Positions 21,616 to 33,560 of a stretch of DNA of 64,000 bases are shown here, piece after piece (the first letter of the stretch is position 1; each line of letters begins with the position of its first letter). The DNA is from Colius striatus (lineage: Eukaryota; Chordata; Aves; Coliiformes; Coliidae), in the NCBI RefSeq assembly GCF_028858725.1, contig NC_084774.1, positions 7,290,001 through 7,354,000 of the forward strand, in the 5' to 3' direction. A program made the position numbers and the translations under genes. The notes under the pieces were generated by a model that searched no databases, was not told the DNA's origin, and worked only from the letters and a program-made list of their open reading frames with translations.

Positions 21616-22954
21616 TGCTCACAACTTGCAACTCTGTCCTCCACCTCCTCCTGCCTCCAGGCTCATCCTGGCACATGCCTTGCTGCTGTTTCACCCCAGC
21701 CCAGCTGCACACCCAGTGCTTAGGGGCTGGCTTGGGGGAGCAAATCCACCCAGAGGCATGTAAACCCAGGGAAGAGAGGGTGAGGGGAAGGGGCTGATGG
21801 GGAAGATGTTGAGACACTTTAGGGTATGCTCCTGTCAGGGGACTGACCCTGCCCAGGGCTGCACACCCCACTTAGGACATATCCAGAGGGGGTTACATAG
21901 ACCTCAACCTCACATGATGCTGAGCCCCTTGCTGATCCTGAGCTGGTGAGGAAAACCCAGCTGAACTGCCTGGGCTGGAGCCAGGGCACAAAACCACTGC
22001 TCTAAGGGGATCTTGTGGGGTTTGTACAGCTGAGTACCAGGGCCAAAACCCCTGGAAATGCATCAGCAGGAGATGCATGTGCAGCCTGAGGGACCTGTCA
22101 GTGCATAACAGGGCATCACCCAGCCTGCACTGATGCAAACAGTGCCCACCAGCCCCTCCCCAACCTCAGCACCTGCAGCCACAGCTGATGCCAGCTTTGC
22201 ATGTCCCACCAACAGTCTCAACAAGCAGACCCAGCCCAGACTGGGAGAGAAATCTGCTCTAGACAGAGCAGAGGGAAAATGAGGGAGTGCTGGATGGCAG
22301 GGGAGAGGGAGAATTCAGGTGGCTTCTGGAAGCAGGCACTTGGTCTCCCTCACCTTCAACCTGCAGCTCCCAGCTGGGCAGACCCCACAAGCAGCCCATT
22401 TCCCAGCCCCACACACCTCCCTGGCCTGAGGCAGACACTGGAAGGTCCCTGGCCCAGGCTGAGCAGAGCCTTTGCTGAGAAAGGTCCTTCCATGGTCACC
22501 CCCACAGAGGAAATGGAGGAGGGAGGTAAAGACTCAGAAATTCTTCAGTGCCTGAGAAGGAAGCCCTGTGGTGACAGACCACCTCTGCCATGCTCAGTCA
22601 AGGGAGGGCAGAGAGGAGAGCTCATGCAGTGCCAGGGGAGGCTGGAAATAGAGGTAGAGGCACAACAAGGGCTGGGAGCTCATCAGCTAAATGTAGTGTG
22701 AAGTCAGCTATTGCTCCTGGGAGGGAAATGGATCTCTGATTCCCTTACACCAGCCCACTCCTCTGAGCAGGAAGGGCCACACAAGCCATAAGGTAACAGG
22801 GCAGAGCCCCAGTGCTCTCCTGGCCACCCTGGCACCGCAGCAGCCGGGCTGGCATGGTGGCCCAGGGCAGAGAAGCCCAATTACACCTCCCGCCGGTCAT
22901 TAGTCCCAGATCACAGCCCTCCCTCCTCCACCAGGACCAGCTATTAAGCAGGCA

Positions 22955-23045
22955 TCTCATACAGCTGGCTAATTTGATAATGCTGCAATTATCTTGGTTT
23001 GTTAACAAGATTAAACTGCTAATTGGTTTGATTAAATACAGGGCT
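22955..23045. promoter_or_regulatory. Candidate regulatory block with homeodomain and HNF1-like motifs
   Basis: An isolated AT-rich stretch in GC-rich surroundings contains GCTAATTTGATAATG, GTTAACAAGATTAA (close to an HNF1 half-site pair) and GCTAATTGG within 90 nt. Such clustering is typical of conserved non-coding enhancers, but conservation cannot be judged from one sequence. Confidence 0.25.
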
Positions 23046-26000
23046 GCAGGCATGGGGTGCCTTTGGCTGGCAGTGGCCGTGCTCAGTGCACCAGCTCCTC
23101 TGCAGAGACAAGGACAAGGCAACAGCTCAGGAGGGTTTCACCCTCCCCAAAACTGCTGCTGAGGCCTCCAGGTCTCCATGTGATAGCTTGATGAGATTCC
23201 TTCTGGCCTGAGACAAAGCCAGCTTTGCCCATGTCACCATTGTCAACCGGGTGCTGGCCTGGACACACAGGAGTTGATGGCTTTGGGGCCAGAGGATGCC
23301 ATGGGGACATCTGGTCTGCCTCAGTCCTTTCTGGGGGGAGCATGGCAAGTTCAAAATCCCTGAGCAATGCACCAGCTGTGTACATCCACCTGCAGCTGCA
23401 GCAACAAATCCTGTGCCCTCCACTGTCCAGGCACAGGTCCCTACCACCATGCAGAGCATCTCCAGCAACCCCCAGCTCACCGCTGCAGCTGTACTGGGGA
23501 GCTCCTTTCCCTGTGCCAGACTGCCCCATACCAGAGATGCAGCCAGCACCCTCCTGGGAGGAGCTGGGCACTGCACCAAAACACACAGAGGGCAGGATCA
23601 CCCATTGTGGTAAGCTCCTGGCAGTGTGCTTTGACTGCAAAGCCTTTGGATCCAGATCTCTAGGGAGGAAGGGAATTCCCCTCAGGATCCTTGGCTACAC
23701 ACCAGAGAGACAGCAGAAAAAGCAGCAAGTCCTGGGCCAGAAAGGAGAGATTTCCACACTGGTTCTCCCCATGTCATCTGCTTCCCCAGGGCTAGAGCAG
23801 CCTGGAGATGAAGGGGTTTGTTTTGCCTGCCTGTTTGTTTACCACAGCTCAGGACTCAGTGCTGTGGGACCTTCTCCTGGGACAAACCCAGCAGGTCTGG
23901 TGTGGGAAGGTGGGCAAAGGCTGCACTCAAGGACCCAGCTTTGGGTTAAAAACAGCCATCATGGCATGTCACAGCAGCAGCATTACTGCAGAGCAGGGCA
24001 GCTCAGCTTCTTTGCCATGCAGCAAGGCTGGCTTACTCCATCTTCCCTCAAAACAAGGTGTTTTGGACCAAGCCCAAAGGAAACATCCAACACTCCCTGA
24101 CATCCCAGGGGATGGGAACCAGAGCAGCTCCCCAGGAGCCATCAGCATCACAGAGGCAGCTGGGCACCACACAGAAACACCCCTTGGTCCACCCTGAGAT
24201 GGAGACAGGGCAGAGGATGGAGAAGTAGGGTCTCACCCACAGCACACCTGAACATCTTCTTAATGTTTTCTTGGAGCCATTTCCCTGCATGTTTTCTTCT
24301 CTGGTTCAGGAGCCTGAGCAGTCGGGGTCTGAATGCAGAGCAGCTCAATGCTCAAGGGTGATGTGAGACCTTTTCAAGGGATGATTCAAAGCAGCCTTGC
24401 AAACCTTTGACAAGGGAGGGTTATCTAACTAGCATGGCCTGGGAGTGGGAAGCTGCAGTCCCAGCAGGATGCAGCAATCACATTGAATCCTTGGGCTGAG
24501 CAGATCCAGCTGGGCCATGCTGGGGTCGGGTGCTGCACACAGCCCTGGTCTCTGCAGAGAAGCAGCAGTATTTCAAGTGGGGAAAGGAGTCAATACTGTT
24601 CTGGTCCCCACCATAAAAGAAATATATAAACACCTCTGCAGAAAAATAAACCATCCTCACACTGCTGAAGGTGAGCAGATGTATGGATTCTGTGCTTTCT
24701 CTGTGGGATGATTTATACAAAGCCAGCTCCTCACCTGAACTGAGTCACCCTCCAGCTGCATGGGGAGGGCTGGCAGAGCCAGAGCTGCTTCACACCAGCT
24801 GATACCTTCCAGCATTTTCTCTCTGGAGACAGAGGGATGCCTTTTTCCTGCTCTGGAGGCTTGTGATGAGTATGCCTTGGCTTGCCTGGCCAGGATGCAC
24901 CAGTAACCCTTCCCAGTGTCCTCTCCAAACACAGCAAGGGGCAAATGCACCACCCCAGCCCTCGCTGTGCTGGGAGGGCAGAAGAGAAGCCACATCCCAG
25001 GGCTATGGCTGCCCCTGGGAAGGCTTTGAGACATCCAGGGGCTTCCAGGGTCCCTTTTGCCTGGCACCCAGTCCCCTTTGTGGTGGGGAGCTCCAGAGCA
25101 GGGGTCTGGCACCCCATGGTGCCAGAGCAGCCCGCTGTGATTTCTCTCCTGCCTGAAGTGCTGCCAAGTCTTACAAACTGCTAGTGATGGAGCCCCTTCA
25201 GCCTGGCACAGAAACAGCTCTGTATGCCCCATGATGGTCAAGCTGAGCTGCTTGGCTCCATCCTCCTCTTCATCCCACCAGGAATCCTCCCCAGGCTGCT
25301 CTCTGCTGCAGCCACGCTCGGCTGCACACCCAGGAAGGCTGTCAGCTACTGGAAGGACTTCCCAGAGCCAGGGAACAAAAGAAAAGGAAAGGGAAGGGGA
25401 AAAAATGAGGCACTGGCAAGCACTTTGATGCTGGAGGAGATCCCTGCATGCCAGCAGTCCTTGTCCCCACCAGAAACACAGCAGAGGAGGCAGAAACCTC
25501 TTTGCACAGGAGCTCAGGAGGAGGCTGGGCAGCTGAGCAGGCAGAGCTGCCAGACTCCCTCTCTGTGCCCACTCTGCAGCCCTGGCTCTCAGCTCCAAGG
25601 CTAAAGCCACAGCCCCTGGGACAGGCTGATGGCTGCACTCAGCCAAGCACCTGGGACGTTAAACAACAGCTCTGGCAAAGGCTAGCAAAGCACTTAAAGA
25701 CTCCCACGGAGCAGTCTGCAGAGAGGAAAGCACAGCAAGAAGCAAAGCATTTCCCACGAGTGCCTGCCCTGCCTCTGCTCACACCCTGACCTGCAGCAAT
25801 CCCAGATCCTGCCCCACTCGCTCTGAGCAAGGCCAGGGTCACGAACTCACCATCACCCCCAAACCCACCGGCACTGGGGTACCTGCACAGCCCTTCTCAC
25901 ATGGGGCTACCCACCTGCAGAGAGACTCAACTGGAACCACCATCTCCCCGTGGCAAAGTGCTTTGGAAGTGGCGGGTGGGCTATTTATGCTAGGGGCAGC

Positions 26001-26458
26001 CCAGAAGAGCTCCTGCCACTCCGTTCCAGCTGCGGGGGGAGGGAAGCCCCTCCCCAGCTCCTTCCCATCCCGGCACCGGCTCCCGTGAGCAGCGGCAGCA
26101 TCGCCCGGGGGAATTCCTCCCTCTTCAGCCCTGCCTGTGCCAAGGCACACACAGATGCTCCTTTCCCCGACAACGATGTAGGTTAATCACATGCAATGCG
26201 ATTGCAAGACACGGGGAACCGCAAAAGCTCTGTCAATATTTAGCTTTTACACATTTGGCTAATTAGAGAGCAACCTGTGATTCCCTCGGCAGGAGGCAGG
26301 GCTGCTTCACCCCTCTCCCTCCTTCCCCCTCTGCCTCTGCCCGGCTTCACATGGCACAAACGTCAGCTCATTATTTCGGGAGTGTGCTGGTCGCAAACGG
26401 TCTGGCCCAAAATGCTATTCCCAGGCACTGGATGTCAGAAATCATTGTCCTAAATAAA

Positions 26459-26481
26459 GCTTCATGAATGATTCATGAAGC
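26459..26481. repeat. Perfect 11-bp palindrome with one-base centre
   Basis: Left arm GCTTCATGAAT (26459-26469) and right arm ATTCATGAAGC (26471-26481) are exact reverse complements around a single G. It could be a dimeric factor-binding site or a chance palindrome. Confidence 0.8.
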
Positions 26482-27292
26482 CGAGTTTCACATTAATCAG
26501 GGAGAGCTGGGTGAAAGCAGCACAGAGCAAAGGGAGAGCTCGGGAGCTTCAAGGCACAAATCAGAGAAACACCCTGGTCCCAACACGATGGGAGCCCGAA
26601 AACAGGCAGTGGGCTGTTGCCCAAATACCTTTCTGCTTCAAGAGCTGCTCTGACTGGATCAGGCTAATGAGCCCAGGGCAGACTGCTCTGAGCATCCTCA
26701 GAGATGCACCATTGCTTTGCACATCAGCCCCGCTCTCCAGCACGGGGCTGGGGCAGTGCTTGGGACTCACGTGCTGCCTCCTTGGCTCTGTGCACTGTGG
26801 CCACTATAAACAGAGCAATGTTTGTGTGAAATGTTGTTGGGAGGCTCTGTCCTGGCAAGCAGAGCTTCTGCCTGGATGCCACATTGCATCCCAGCACGGG
26901 CTGTCCACCAAGGGAAACTTTCTTGGGATGCAAATGTATCTCTCACTGCTCCGCTTTGGAAAGAAGGTAGATGAGTCCTTTCTCAGTACCTAAATCTCCC
27001 TAGAAAGGCAAGCCCTGAACACTAAATCAATGAAAGAGGGAGGTGTGCCCTCACCATGGCAGTGTTGGTGGGAGGAGGTGATGAAGTGTGGGATCCTGTG
27101 TGCATTTTGCAGGAGCGAGTTGCTGAGCCTCTCCCAGCCAGGCAGGCTGAGCCAGCGAGCTCTCATCCTTGGGACTGCCCCTGCATCCCTGGCTCCTGCT
27201 ATAAAAAACCCCTCCAAAGTACAAAAATATAGTGACAGGCAGAGAGGCAAATGGTACAGCTGGGAAAAATCCATAGCTGGCATTGCAAAATC

Positions 27293-27820
27293 ATAGAATC
27301 ACAGAGTCACTTTGGTTGGAAAAGACCCTGAAGATTGAGTCCCAGCCCTCCCCTCACCCTGCCCAGCCCACCACTAACCCACAGCCCTCAGCACCTCAGC
27401 TCCACGGCTTTGCAATAGCTGCAGGGATGGGCACTCCCCCAGCTCCCTGGGCAGCCTGGCACAGGGGCTGACAACTCTCCTCCTCAGCTCCAAAGCAAAC
27501 CTCCCCTTGAGCTCATTTCCTCTTGTCTTGTCATTCATTACTTGAGATAAGAGACCAACCCTCACCTCTCTATAACCTCCTTGTCAGGTAGTTGCAGAGA
27601 GTGCTCCTGTCTCCCCTCAGCCTCCTCTTCTCCAGGCTCAACACCCCCATTCCCTCAGCCCCTCCCCAGCACCCTTGTGCTCCAGCCCCTTCCCCAGCTC
27701 TGGCCACGCTGCAGCCCCTCAGTGTCCCTGTGGCAGTGAGTGAGGGGACCAACACTGACCACAGCCCTGGAGCTGTAGCCTCCCCAGGGCTCAGCACAGG
27801 GGACAATCCCTGCCCTGGTC
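27293..27820 (-). mobile_element. CR1 LINE, truncated 3' part
   Basis: Starts AAATCATAGAATCACAGAGTCAC, the reverse complement of a CR1 3' end, then GGTTGGAAAAGACC, CCCACCACTAACCC, and long blocks (CATTTCCTCTTGTC, CTTCTCCAGGCTCAACACCCCC, CACGCTGCAGCCCCTCAGTG). The last 350 bp are closely similar to the copy in the KCNS1 intron at about 43200. Confidence 0.88.
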
Positions 27821-30800
27821 TCTGACATGAAGACTGCAGTGATGCTCCATGCAGCAGCAGAGGAATCTCTGTCAGAAGGTTGAGGAGCTGTCAGGCACCC
27901 CTGCTCCCTCCACCCCAACTCTGCAGCCTTCCTGGGGCCAGCAGGGTCACCAGCCTGTAGGCACAGGATGGCTGATGGGCAGGGGGGAGCAGTGAGTGGG
28001 TCCTGTGCCAACCAGGACCCTCAGAACCACCCTGCAGCTGGGTCACATTGCCAGTGCTGCAGCTCCAGCAGCACCAAGTCCTCCTTGAACAGAGTTGTTG
28101 TCCTACCCATGCAGGAATGATGTCTGCAGGAGGGAGAAGCAAACATGGGTTGGAGGAAGCCAGCAACTTCCCCAACAGCCTTCAGAGCCTCAAGAGCTGA
28201 AGACTCTCTGCCACAGGAACTCCTGCAGAGAGCCTGAAATACATCATCCTTGCATTGAGCCTCTTCCCTGCAGCCTGTACCCCATTCACCTCCAGCTGGA
28301 ACTGCTTCTGCCCTCACACCCTCACCAGCACAGAGGCAGCTGGAGGCAGAGCTGCAGTGGGAGCTGGGTACTCAGACCACTGGGGCACTTGCACCTGTAA
28401 AGTAACAGTTATGACAATTCATCAGCAATTTAGAGTTTTGGCCTGAAGTTTCTAGCTGTGTCATCACCGGGCAGGGGCTGGAGGGGCCCAAATGCAGAGC
28501 CCCAGGGCAAGTTTGCTGCCCTGCTCCTGTCCATGCCAGCCATGCTGCCATGCTTGCTCTGGGATGAGGGTGTCTGCAGGGTCTTCCTCCCCCTTTATTG
28601 CATGGAGAGGCTGATTTCCAACTCATCTCCTCCTATCATCACTAAATACCAGTTTATAAGGCAGCTCTGTGTCTGAGGCAGCACAGGGGCAGGGGAGGGA
28701 CCTCTCTGCTCCATCGTACCCAGAGGGGCTCCAGGGCCACCCCACACTCCCTCTGTGGCTGTGGTCATGGCTATGGCTGTGCACAGCTATCAAAAGCAAA
28801 GTGCAGGGCAAGTGTCTGCACTGCCCAGGCCTGTGGAGAGCCAAAGGCTCAGCTGCACTCTTGGTTACTCACAGGATTTGACCTGCAATATAGTAAGATG
28901 TAATTACAGTGAAATTTGTGCTTCCTTCTGCCCCTGCTTCTCTCCTGGAAGAGAATGCAAGCAGTGAGCCTGTGCTGCCCCTGCAAGCTTGGCTATGATG
29001 ATTAGTTGCTGTGGCTTTGTCTGTATTAGTAAAGGAAATGTGCCTGGACACCAAAGCCAGGTGACAGGGAACAGACCGAGCCCTCACCATTAACCTCTTC
29101 TCCAACACCAGGCTGCTTGTGCCTGTGCCAGCATCCCAGCCCTGCTGGCAACAGCCTGGAGAGGGCTCCTGGCCCATGGGGAGCCCTGGCCCAAGGTGCT
29201 CCAGCAGGTTGACCATGAGTTTGGGAATGGCTCTCGGTTTTGTTCACTTCGATTTTGGGGCTGTGTTCTGGACATTGGAGGGAGTGAAACAACCTGGGGC
29301 AGAGACAGCAGAGGGAGGGGATGCAGCACATGGGAGAGAGACTGCAAGCTGCTGTGAGACAGAGGCAATGTGTGTCCTAAGCCCTCCAGACAGTAAATCA
29401 TTATGCTGAAGTGCCTGACCTTGCACTGCAGCATCTCCCTGCTCCCTCTCCAGAGGTTCCCCATCTACATAAAAAATAGCCACTGCTCTGTTACGACTCT
29501 CCACATTTTCTCATGTTTCTGCTTACAGCTTGGGAGACCAACCACAAGCCACAGTCTCCAGCAAGTTCAGTGAATGTTCATTAATCTTTGCTGGCTTGGG
29601 CACCCAAGGGGCTCAGTAAAACTCTAAGCCAGAAAAGTTTCAGGCAGTCAGAGCCGTGGGCTGGCACCAGGCAATACACCAAGAGCCTGTCCTGTGCCTG
29701 CTGCAGACAGATGGCAACGTGGTCACCTTACTGCAGGGGCTGGATGAAGGGCTACTGAATCTGAAGCAGGTGGTTAAGTAATTTCCAGCATGGAGCAGGT
29801 GGATATCCCCCTGTCAGCAGTGCTTACAGACACCCCGTGGCTCTGGGAGGAAAGTGGGGGCTGTAAGGATGAGACCCCCAGAGCTGGTGGTCCCCCCTCC
29901 TCCTGCTCTGAGGATGCTGCTGTCAGGGCTCAGCTTTGCCTCCCTACCAGCTGGCTCCAGGGAGAGGCAAGGCAAGTTGATGGGAAGAAGCCCAAACCCC
30001 TCCAGCTTGGGCCAGAGCTTGTGGGAGGGAAAGGGGGAACAGACACAGCAGCAAGTGCAGAAACCACCAGGAAAAAAGGAGTACTAAGGAAAGCCCAAAC
30101 ACTTTTGCCACTGAGAAATGCATGAGCAAGCTTTAAATCTGCCCTAATTTAGCTCCTTCCCTCTGGAAGTGAATCTGTGAGTCGCTTTGTGTTGGTGGCC
30201 CCGGTGTTACTCACATCCCTGGATCCCCCCGCTCTGTGCCCCCTGCAGCAGGTACCCAGCACCTCCAGCCTTTCACAGCACGTGTCCAGGGAGCTGAAAA
30301 CCACTGGAAGATGCTGCTGTTAATTAAAGGGGCTCAGCAACACGCTCTATTTATATGTATTTTCCCTTATTTCTTAATGTATTGCTACATCAGCTATTAA
30401 AAAAACCAAGCAGAGAGAAGAAAGGGAGGGAAGGAGCTGCCACAAGCTGAGCGCCCTGCGGGATGACTCACTGCAGCACTCAAATGGCTGCTGGCTCCAC
30501 GCTCACCCTGCCTCTGCCATTTGCTTCCAGCCTGTGGAACACACCAAGGCAAGAGCTTTCACCCCCCATCCTCACATGGGGGATGGGCTGTGTGGGTATG
30601 GACGTGGTCCCCTCAGGGCTTCTGTGGGAGGAGAGCTGCCTTCAGCTGCCTTCCCCATGAGAGGAAGATGGGGGGAGACATGAAAGGAAGGGATGGTGAG
30701 GCGTTTCCAGCTGACCTCATTTTCTGCCTGCTCCAGTCTCCACATCACTGCCAGTTAGTTGAGGAGTGGTGAGGTGTGGGGCTGCGCCCTCTCAGCCTGG

Positions 30801-31794
30801 CTCTGCCCACCGAGGGCCCTTGCACCTCAATTTGCTGGGAAAGAGCCTTAAAACGGGAGTCTCCCCCTCTTGCCATGGTTTGCCACTCTCTGTGCGAGAT
30901 CAGGCCAACAAGCTCTGCTTGGCTGATGGGAATCAGGCCTTTTGCTTCTCAGTTTGTGCAGCAAAGGGAAAATTCACTTCAAGCACCGTTGATGCCGCAG
31001 CCAAGTCCCCTCTGAAGGTTGCTGTGATGCCAGCACAAGCCTAATGGGGCATCTGCAGCCTGGAAGGAGAATTTTGCTCTCCTGCAGCCGCTTTGAGCTG
31101 CAGCAGGGGACATGGAAGTGTCTTCTCCTTTGTGGCACCTCTTCCCAGGGTGATCCCTTCAGCCTGGAGCATTACAGGCAGAGCCCTGGCAGCTCCCTGC
31201 CTCGTTTCCCACTCATGCTTCAGCTGCTCTGCATGGCCCAGGAAACATTTAGCAAACCTCCCAGAGAGAGTTTTTGGGGGGACAGGGCTTGTGTCTACCC
31301 TGTAGCAGTGCACAAGTGAGGCCCTGGTGCAGAGACAAAGTGCTGGCTGGAGTGGGTGCCCTTGCAGCAGGAGGCACAGCTCCTTCCCTGAAAAATGGCT
31401 GGCTGAGAGATATTTTCAGAAAGGAAAAGAAAATTCACCCTGATCACCATATGTCAGTGCCAGGCAGAGAAACCCCCACGCAGGAGCCAGCCCTCCTGCC
31501 ACCCCGTGGGCTGCACCCCCGGGGGCTGAGCGAGCTGGGCTTGCATGTGCCTGGAGCAAAGCTGGGCATGTGTATCTGGCAGCTTTCAGGGATGCTCAGC
31601 CATCCCTAATTGCCATACAAAGAGATGCTTTTCGCTTCATATCACACAACAGAGGAATTTCCCTCAGCTTTTTTTTCTCCTCGTGTTATTTGTTTTGCTT
31701 TTCTGAGGCCTCCCTCAAAGTCATCCCTTCCCCCTCCCTCTGCTGCCTCCTTCCCATGTCACCGAGCACACGGCACACACAGTCTGACACATCA
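27821..31794. other. Gene-free region upstream of the CpG island
   Basis: No gene is supported. A cysteine-rich short frame near 28875-28967 is described under findings. An AT-rich block at 30320-30410 (TTAATTAAAGG, CTATTTATATG) could be regulatory. Confidence 0.45.
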
Positions 31795-32599
31795 CACACA
31801 TGGAAACGCGCCGATGGCCCCGCAGCGGCGAGCGGTGCCTGGCGCGGGGCCGGCGCTGGCAGCGCCCGGGGCTGCGGGAGGCGGGCGTGCGGGCAGGGCG
31901 AAGGATGCTCCTCACCAAGCGCAGCTCACAGCCAACCGTGTGCAAGCCCGGGCGAGGATGAGCACCCAGAGGCTGCGGCCCCTCGGGCCGGGATCAGCAG
32001 CCGACGGAGGGTGGTGCGGAGCCGTGCTCTCCGTGTGACACAGCTGCTCTGCGCTGGCTGCCGGGGCTACGAGCCACTGCTCCGCGGCCACGCAGCCCCG
32101 GGCAGCACCCCGGCGAGGTCTCCCATCCTCTCTTTCCTGTCTCCGCTCCAGCAGCTGACTTCTGGGGGAGTTGATGTGCTCGCAGCGGTCTCCAGGCCGC
32201 GTGGGGATGGCCCTGGGAGGCAGCGGCAAGTCGCTGACCTGAAACCCGGCATGTGCCATGCCCGGGACTTGCTGCCTTTGACGAGCGAGCCAGGAGGGCT
32301 CTGCCCTGGGGTTCTGCCCCAGTGCCCCACTCAGCCCTCATGCCAAGCAGGAAGATGGAGCTGGATCGCATGGAGGGTGACGGTGAGGGCAGAGGGGCAT
32401 CGTCTGCCCGGCCCAGGGTGACACCACTGCCGGGACCCTGCTCGGGCTGAACGCCGCAGCCCGGGACACGCTGAGCTCCGGAGCACGGGGGCTCAGCCCT
32501 CAAGGGCGCCGCTTTCCATCTCTGCACAGAGCTGGGGTAAGCCAGGCCCCGCTGCGGCCCGTAGCCCCACCGCGGCTCCCTCAGCCCCCCGCAGGCTCT

Positions 32600-33028
32600 C
32601 CCGGCCGCAGGTGAGTGCACCCGGGCAGCCGTTCCCACGCCCGGCACAGGGCTCCCGTGCTGCTGCCCCGCACGGCCCCCGCAGCGCTGCTCTTCGGCCA
32701 GACTCGGGTCTCCCGTCTTGCGGTCCCGGTGGGCTTCCCCGGGGAACGGGGTGGGCGGTGGGCTCCCCCCCTCCCCGGGCATCCCCGGGCATCCCCGGCG
32801 TCCCCTCCCCGGGGCACCCGCGGAGACCGCGCCGCTGCCGCCCCACCGTGCCGCCGAGGCGGCCGCGGCAGAGGCAGCCGGGGACCGGCCTCGCCTGCTC
32901 GCTCCCGCCCCGCGGCTCCGGAGGGCGGCACCCCGGGAGGGGCGGCGGGCGGGACCCCCCCGGCCCCGCGGGGGCTCCGCGGCTCCGCGCCGGGCGCGCA
33001 CGCTGCGGCGGGGGCGGCGCCGAGGCAG
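32600..33028 (+). promoter_or_regulatory. KCNS1: Candidate KCNS1 non-coding first exon and promoter
   Basis: Within a CpG island, CGAGGCAG followed by GTGAGC gives a strong + strand splice donor after 33028. Its nearest same-strand downstream acceptor with a coding exon is that of KCNS1 at 38344. No TATA box is seen, as expected for a CpG-type promoter. The start of the exon cannot be placed. A promoter for an unseen gene on either strand remains possible. Confidence 0.35.
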
Positions 33029-33049
33029 GTGAGCGGCGGCGCGGGGCCG

Positions 33050-33545
33050 GGCTCCGGCAGCCGGGGCGCGGCGGGGAGCGGCGGCATCGGCATCCCGGGG
33101 TACTGCGGGTACCGGCACCCCGGGGAGCCTGAGCGTCCCGGGGTGCGGCAGGGACCGGCGTAGCGGAGAGCCGGAGCTCCGGCATCCCGGGGTGCTGCGG
33201 CTGCTGGCATCCCGTGGAGCCAGGTCATCGGCGTCCCGGGGTGCGGCGGGGACAGACAGCGCGGGGAGCCGGGGCATCGGCACCTCGGGGTGCGGCGGGG
33301 ACCGGCACCGGGGAGGGTCGTCTCGGGGTTTGGCGAGAGCCGTGAGGTCGGCAACCGAGGGAACAGGAGCGACCGGGGGAACCGGCATCCTGGGAACTCG
33401 GGGTACCGGCATCCCTGGGCGTTGCAGGGATCAGCACTCTGGGGCGCGGCAGGCACCCGGGGCACCGGCATCCCGGGCTGAGAGAGCAACCGGAGCTGCG
33501 GCGTGCGGGGGTGAGCGCGATGGGGCGCCGGCATCCCGGGGTGCG
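33050..33545. repeat. Degenerate GC-rich minisatellite in the CpG island
   Basis: Irregular copies of a unit built from ACCGGCATCCCGGGGTGCGGC recur from about 33080 to 33545, with spacing drifting between about 20 and 50 nt. CpG-rich and older than the other arrays, judging by divergence. It is the source of long proline- and arginine-rich frames on both strands. Confidence 0.75.
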
Positions 33546-33560
33546 CAGGGAGCCGCCGTG

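Larger units (their letters stand above)
21616..27292. other. Gene-free region downstream of WFDC
   Basis: No gene is supported. Human places more WFDC genes, PI3, SLPI and the semenogelins in this interval; I searched for further eight-cysteine cores and found none. AT-rich blocks with possible transcription-factor motifs lie at 22960-23045 and 26170-26290, and a palindrome at 26459-26481. AATAAA at 24644-24649 has no convincing exon before it. Confidence 0.5.
31795..33560. promoter_or_regulatory. CpG island
   Basis: Dense CpG and very high GC from about 31.8 kb, strongest at 32.6-33.1 kb, flanked on both sides by ordinary CpG-poor sequence. It lies 5-6 kb upstream of the KCNS1 coding start, so it most simply marks that promoter. 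Long open frames on both strands here follow from the lack of AT-rich stop codons and have no recognisable domain. Confidence 0.7.

Noticed and set aside
23053-23162. Short frame starting MGCLWLAVAV, resembling a signal peptide
   Set aside because: No downstream domain or convincing donor and acceptor pair; the frame ends after 37 codons from that ATG.
24600-24660. AATAAA at 24644 as the 3' end of a gene
   Set aside because: No exon, domain or open frame of note lies upstream on the + strand.
24657-25646. 329-codon open frame on the - strand
   Set aside because: No domain, no homology I recognise, composition typical of chance frames in GC-rich DNA, and no supporting splice signals.
26800-26830. 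TATAAA-containing sequence that might be a core promoter
   Set aside because: No coding exon or signal-peptide start follows within a plausible distance.
31994-33412. 472-codon open frame on the - strand
   Set aside because: It lies in a CpG island with a GC-rich minisatellite; the product is low-complexity proline, arginine and glycine sequence with no domain, and a rival 517-codon frame overlaps it.
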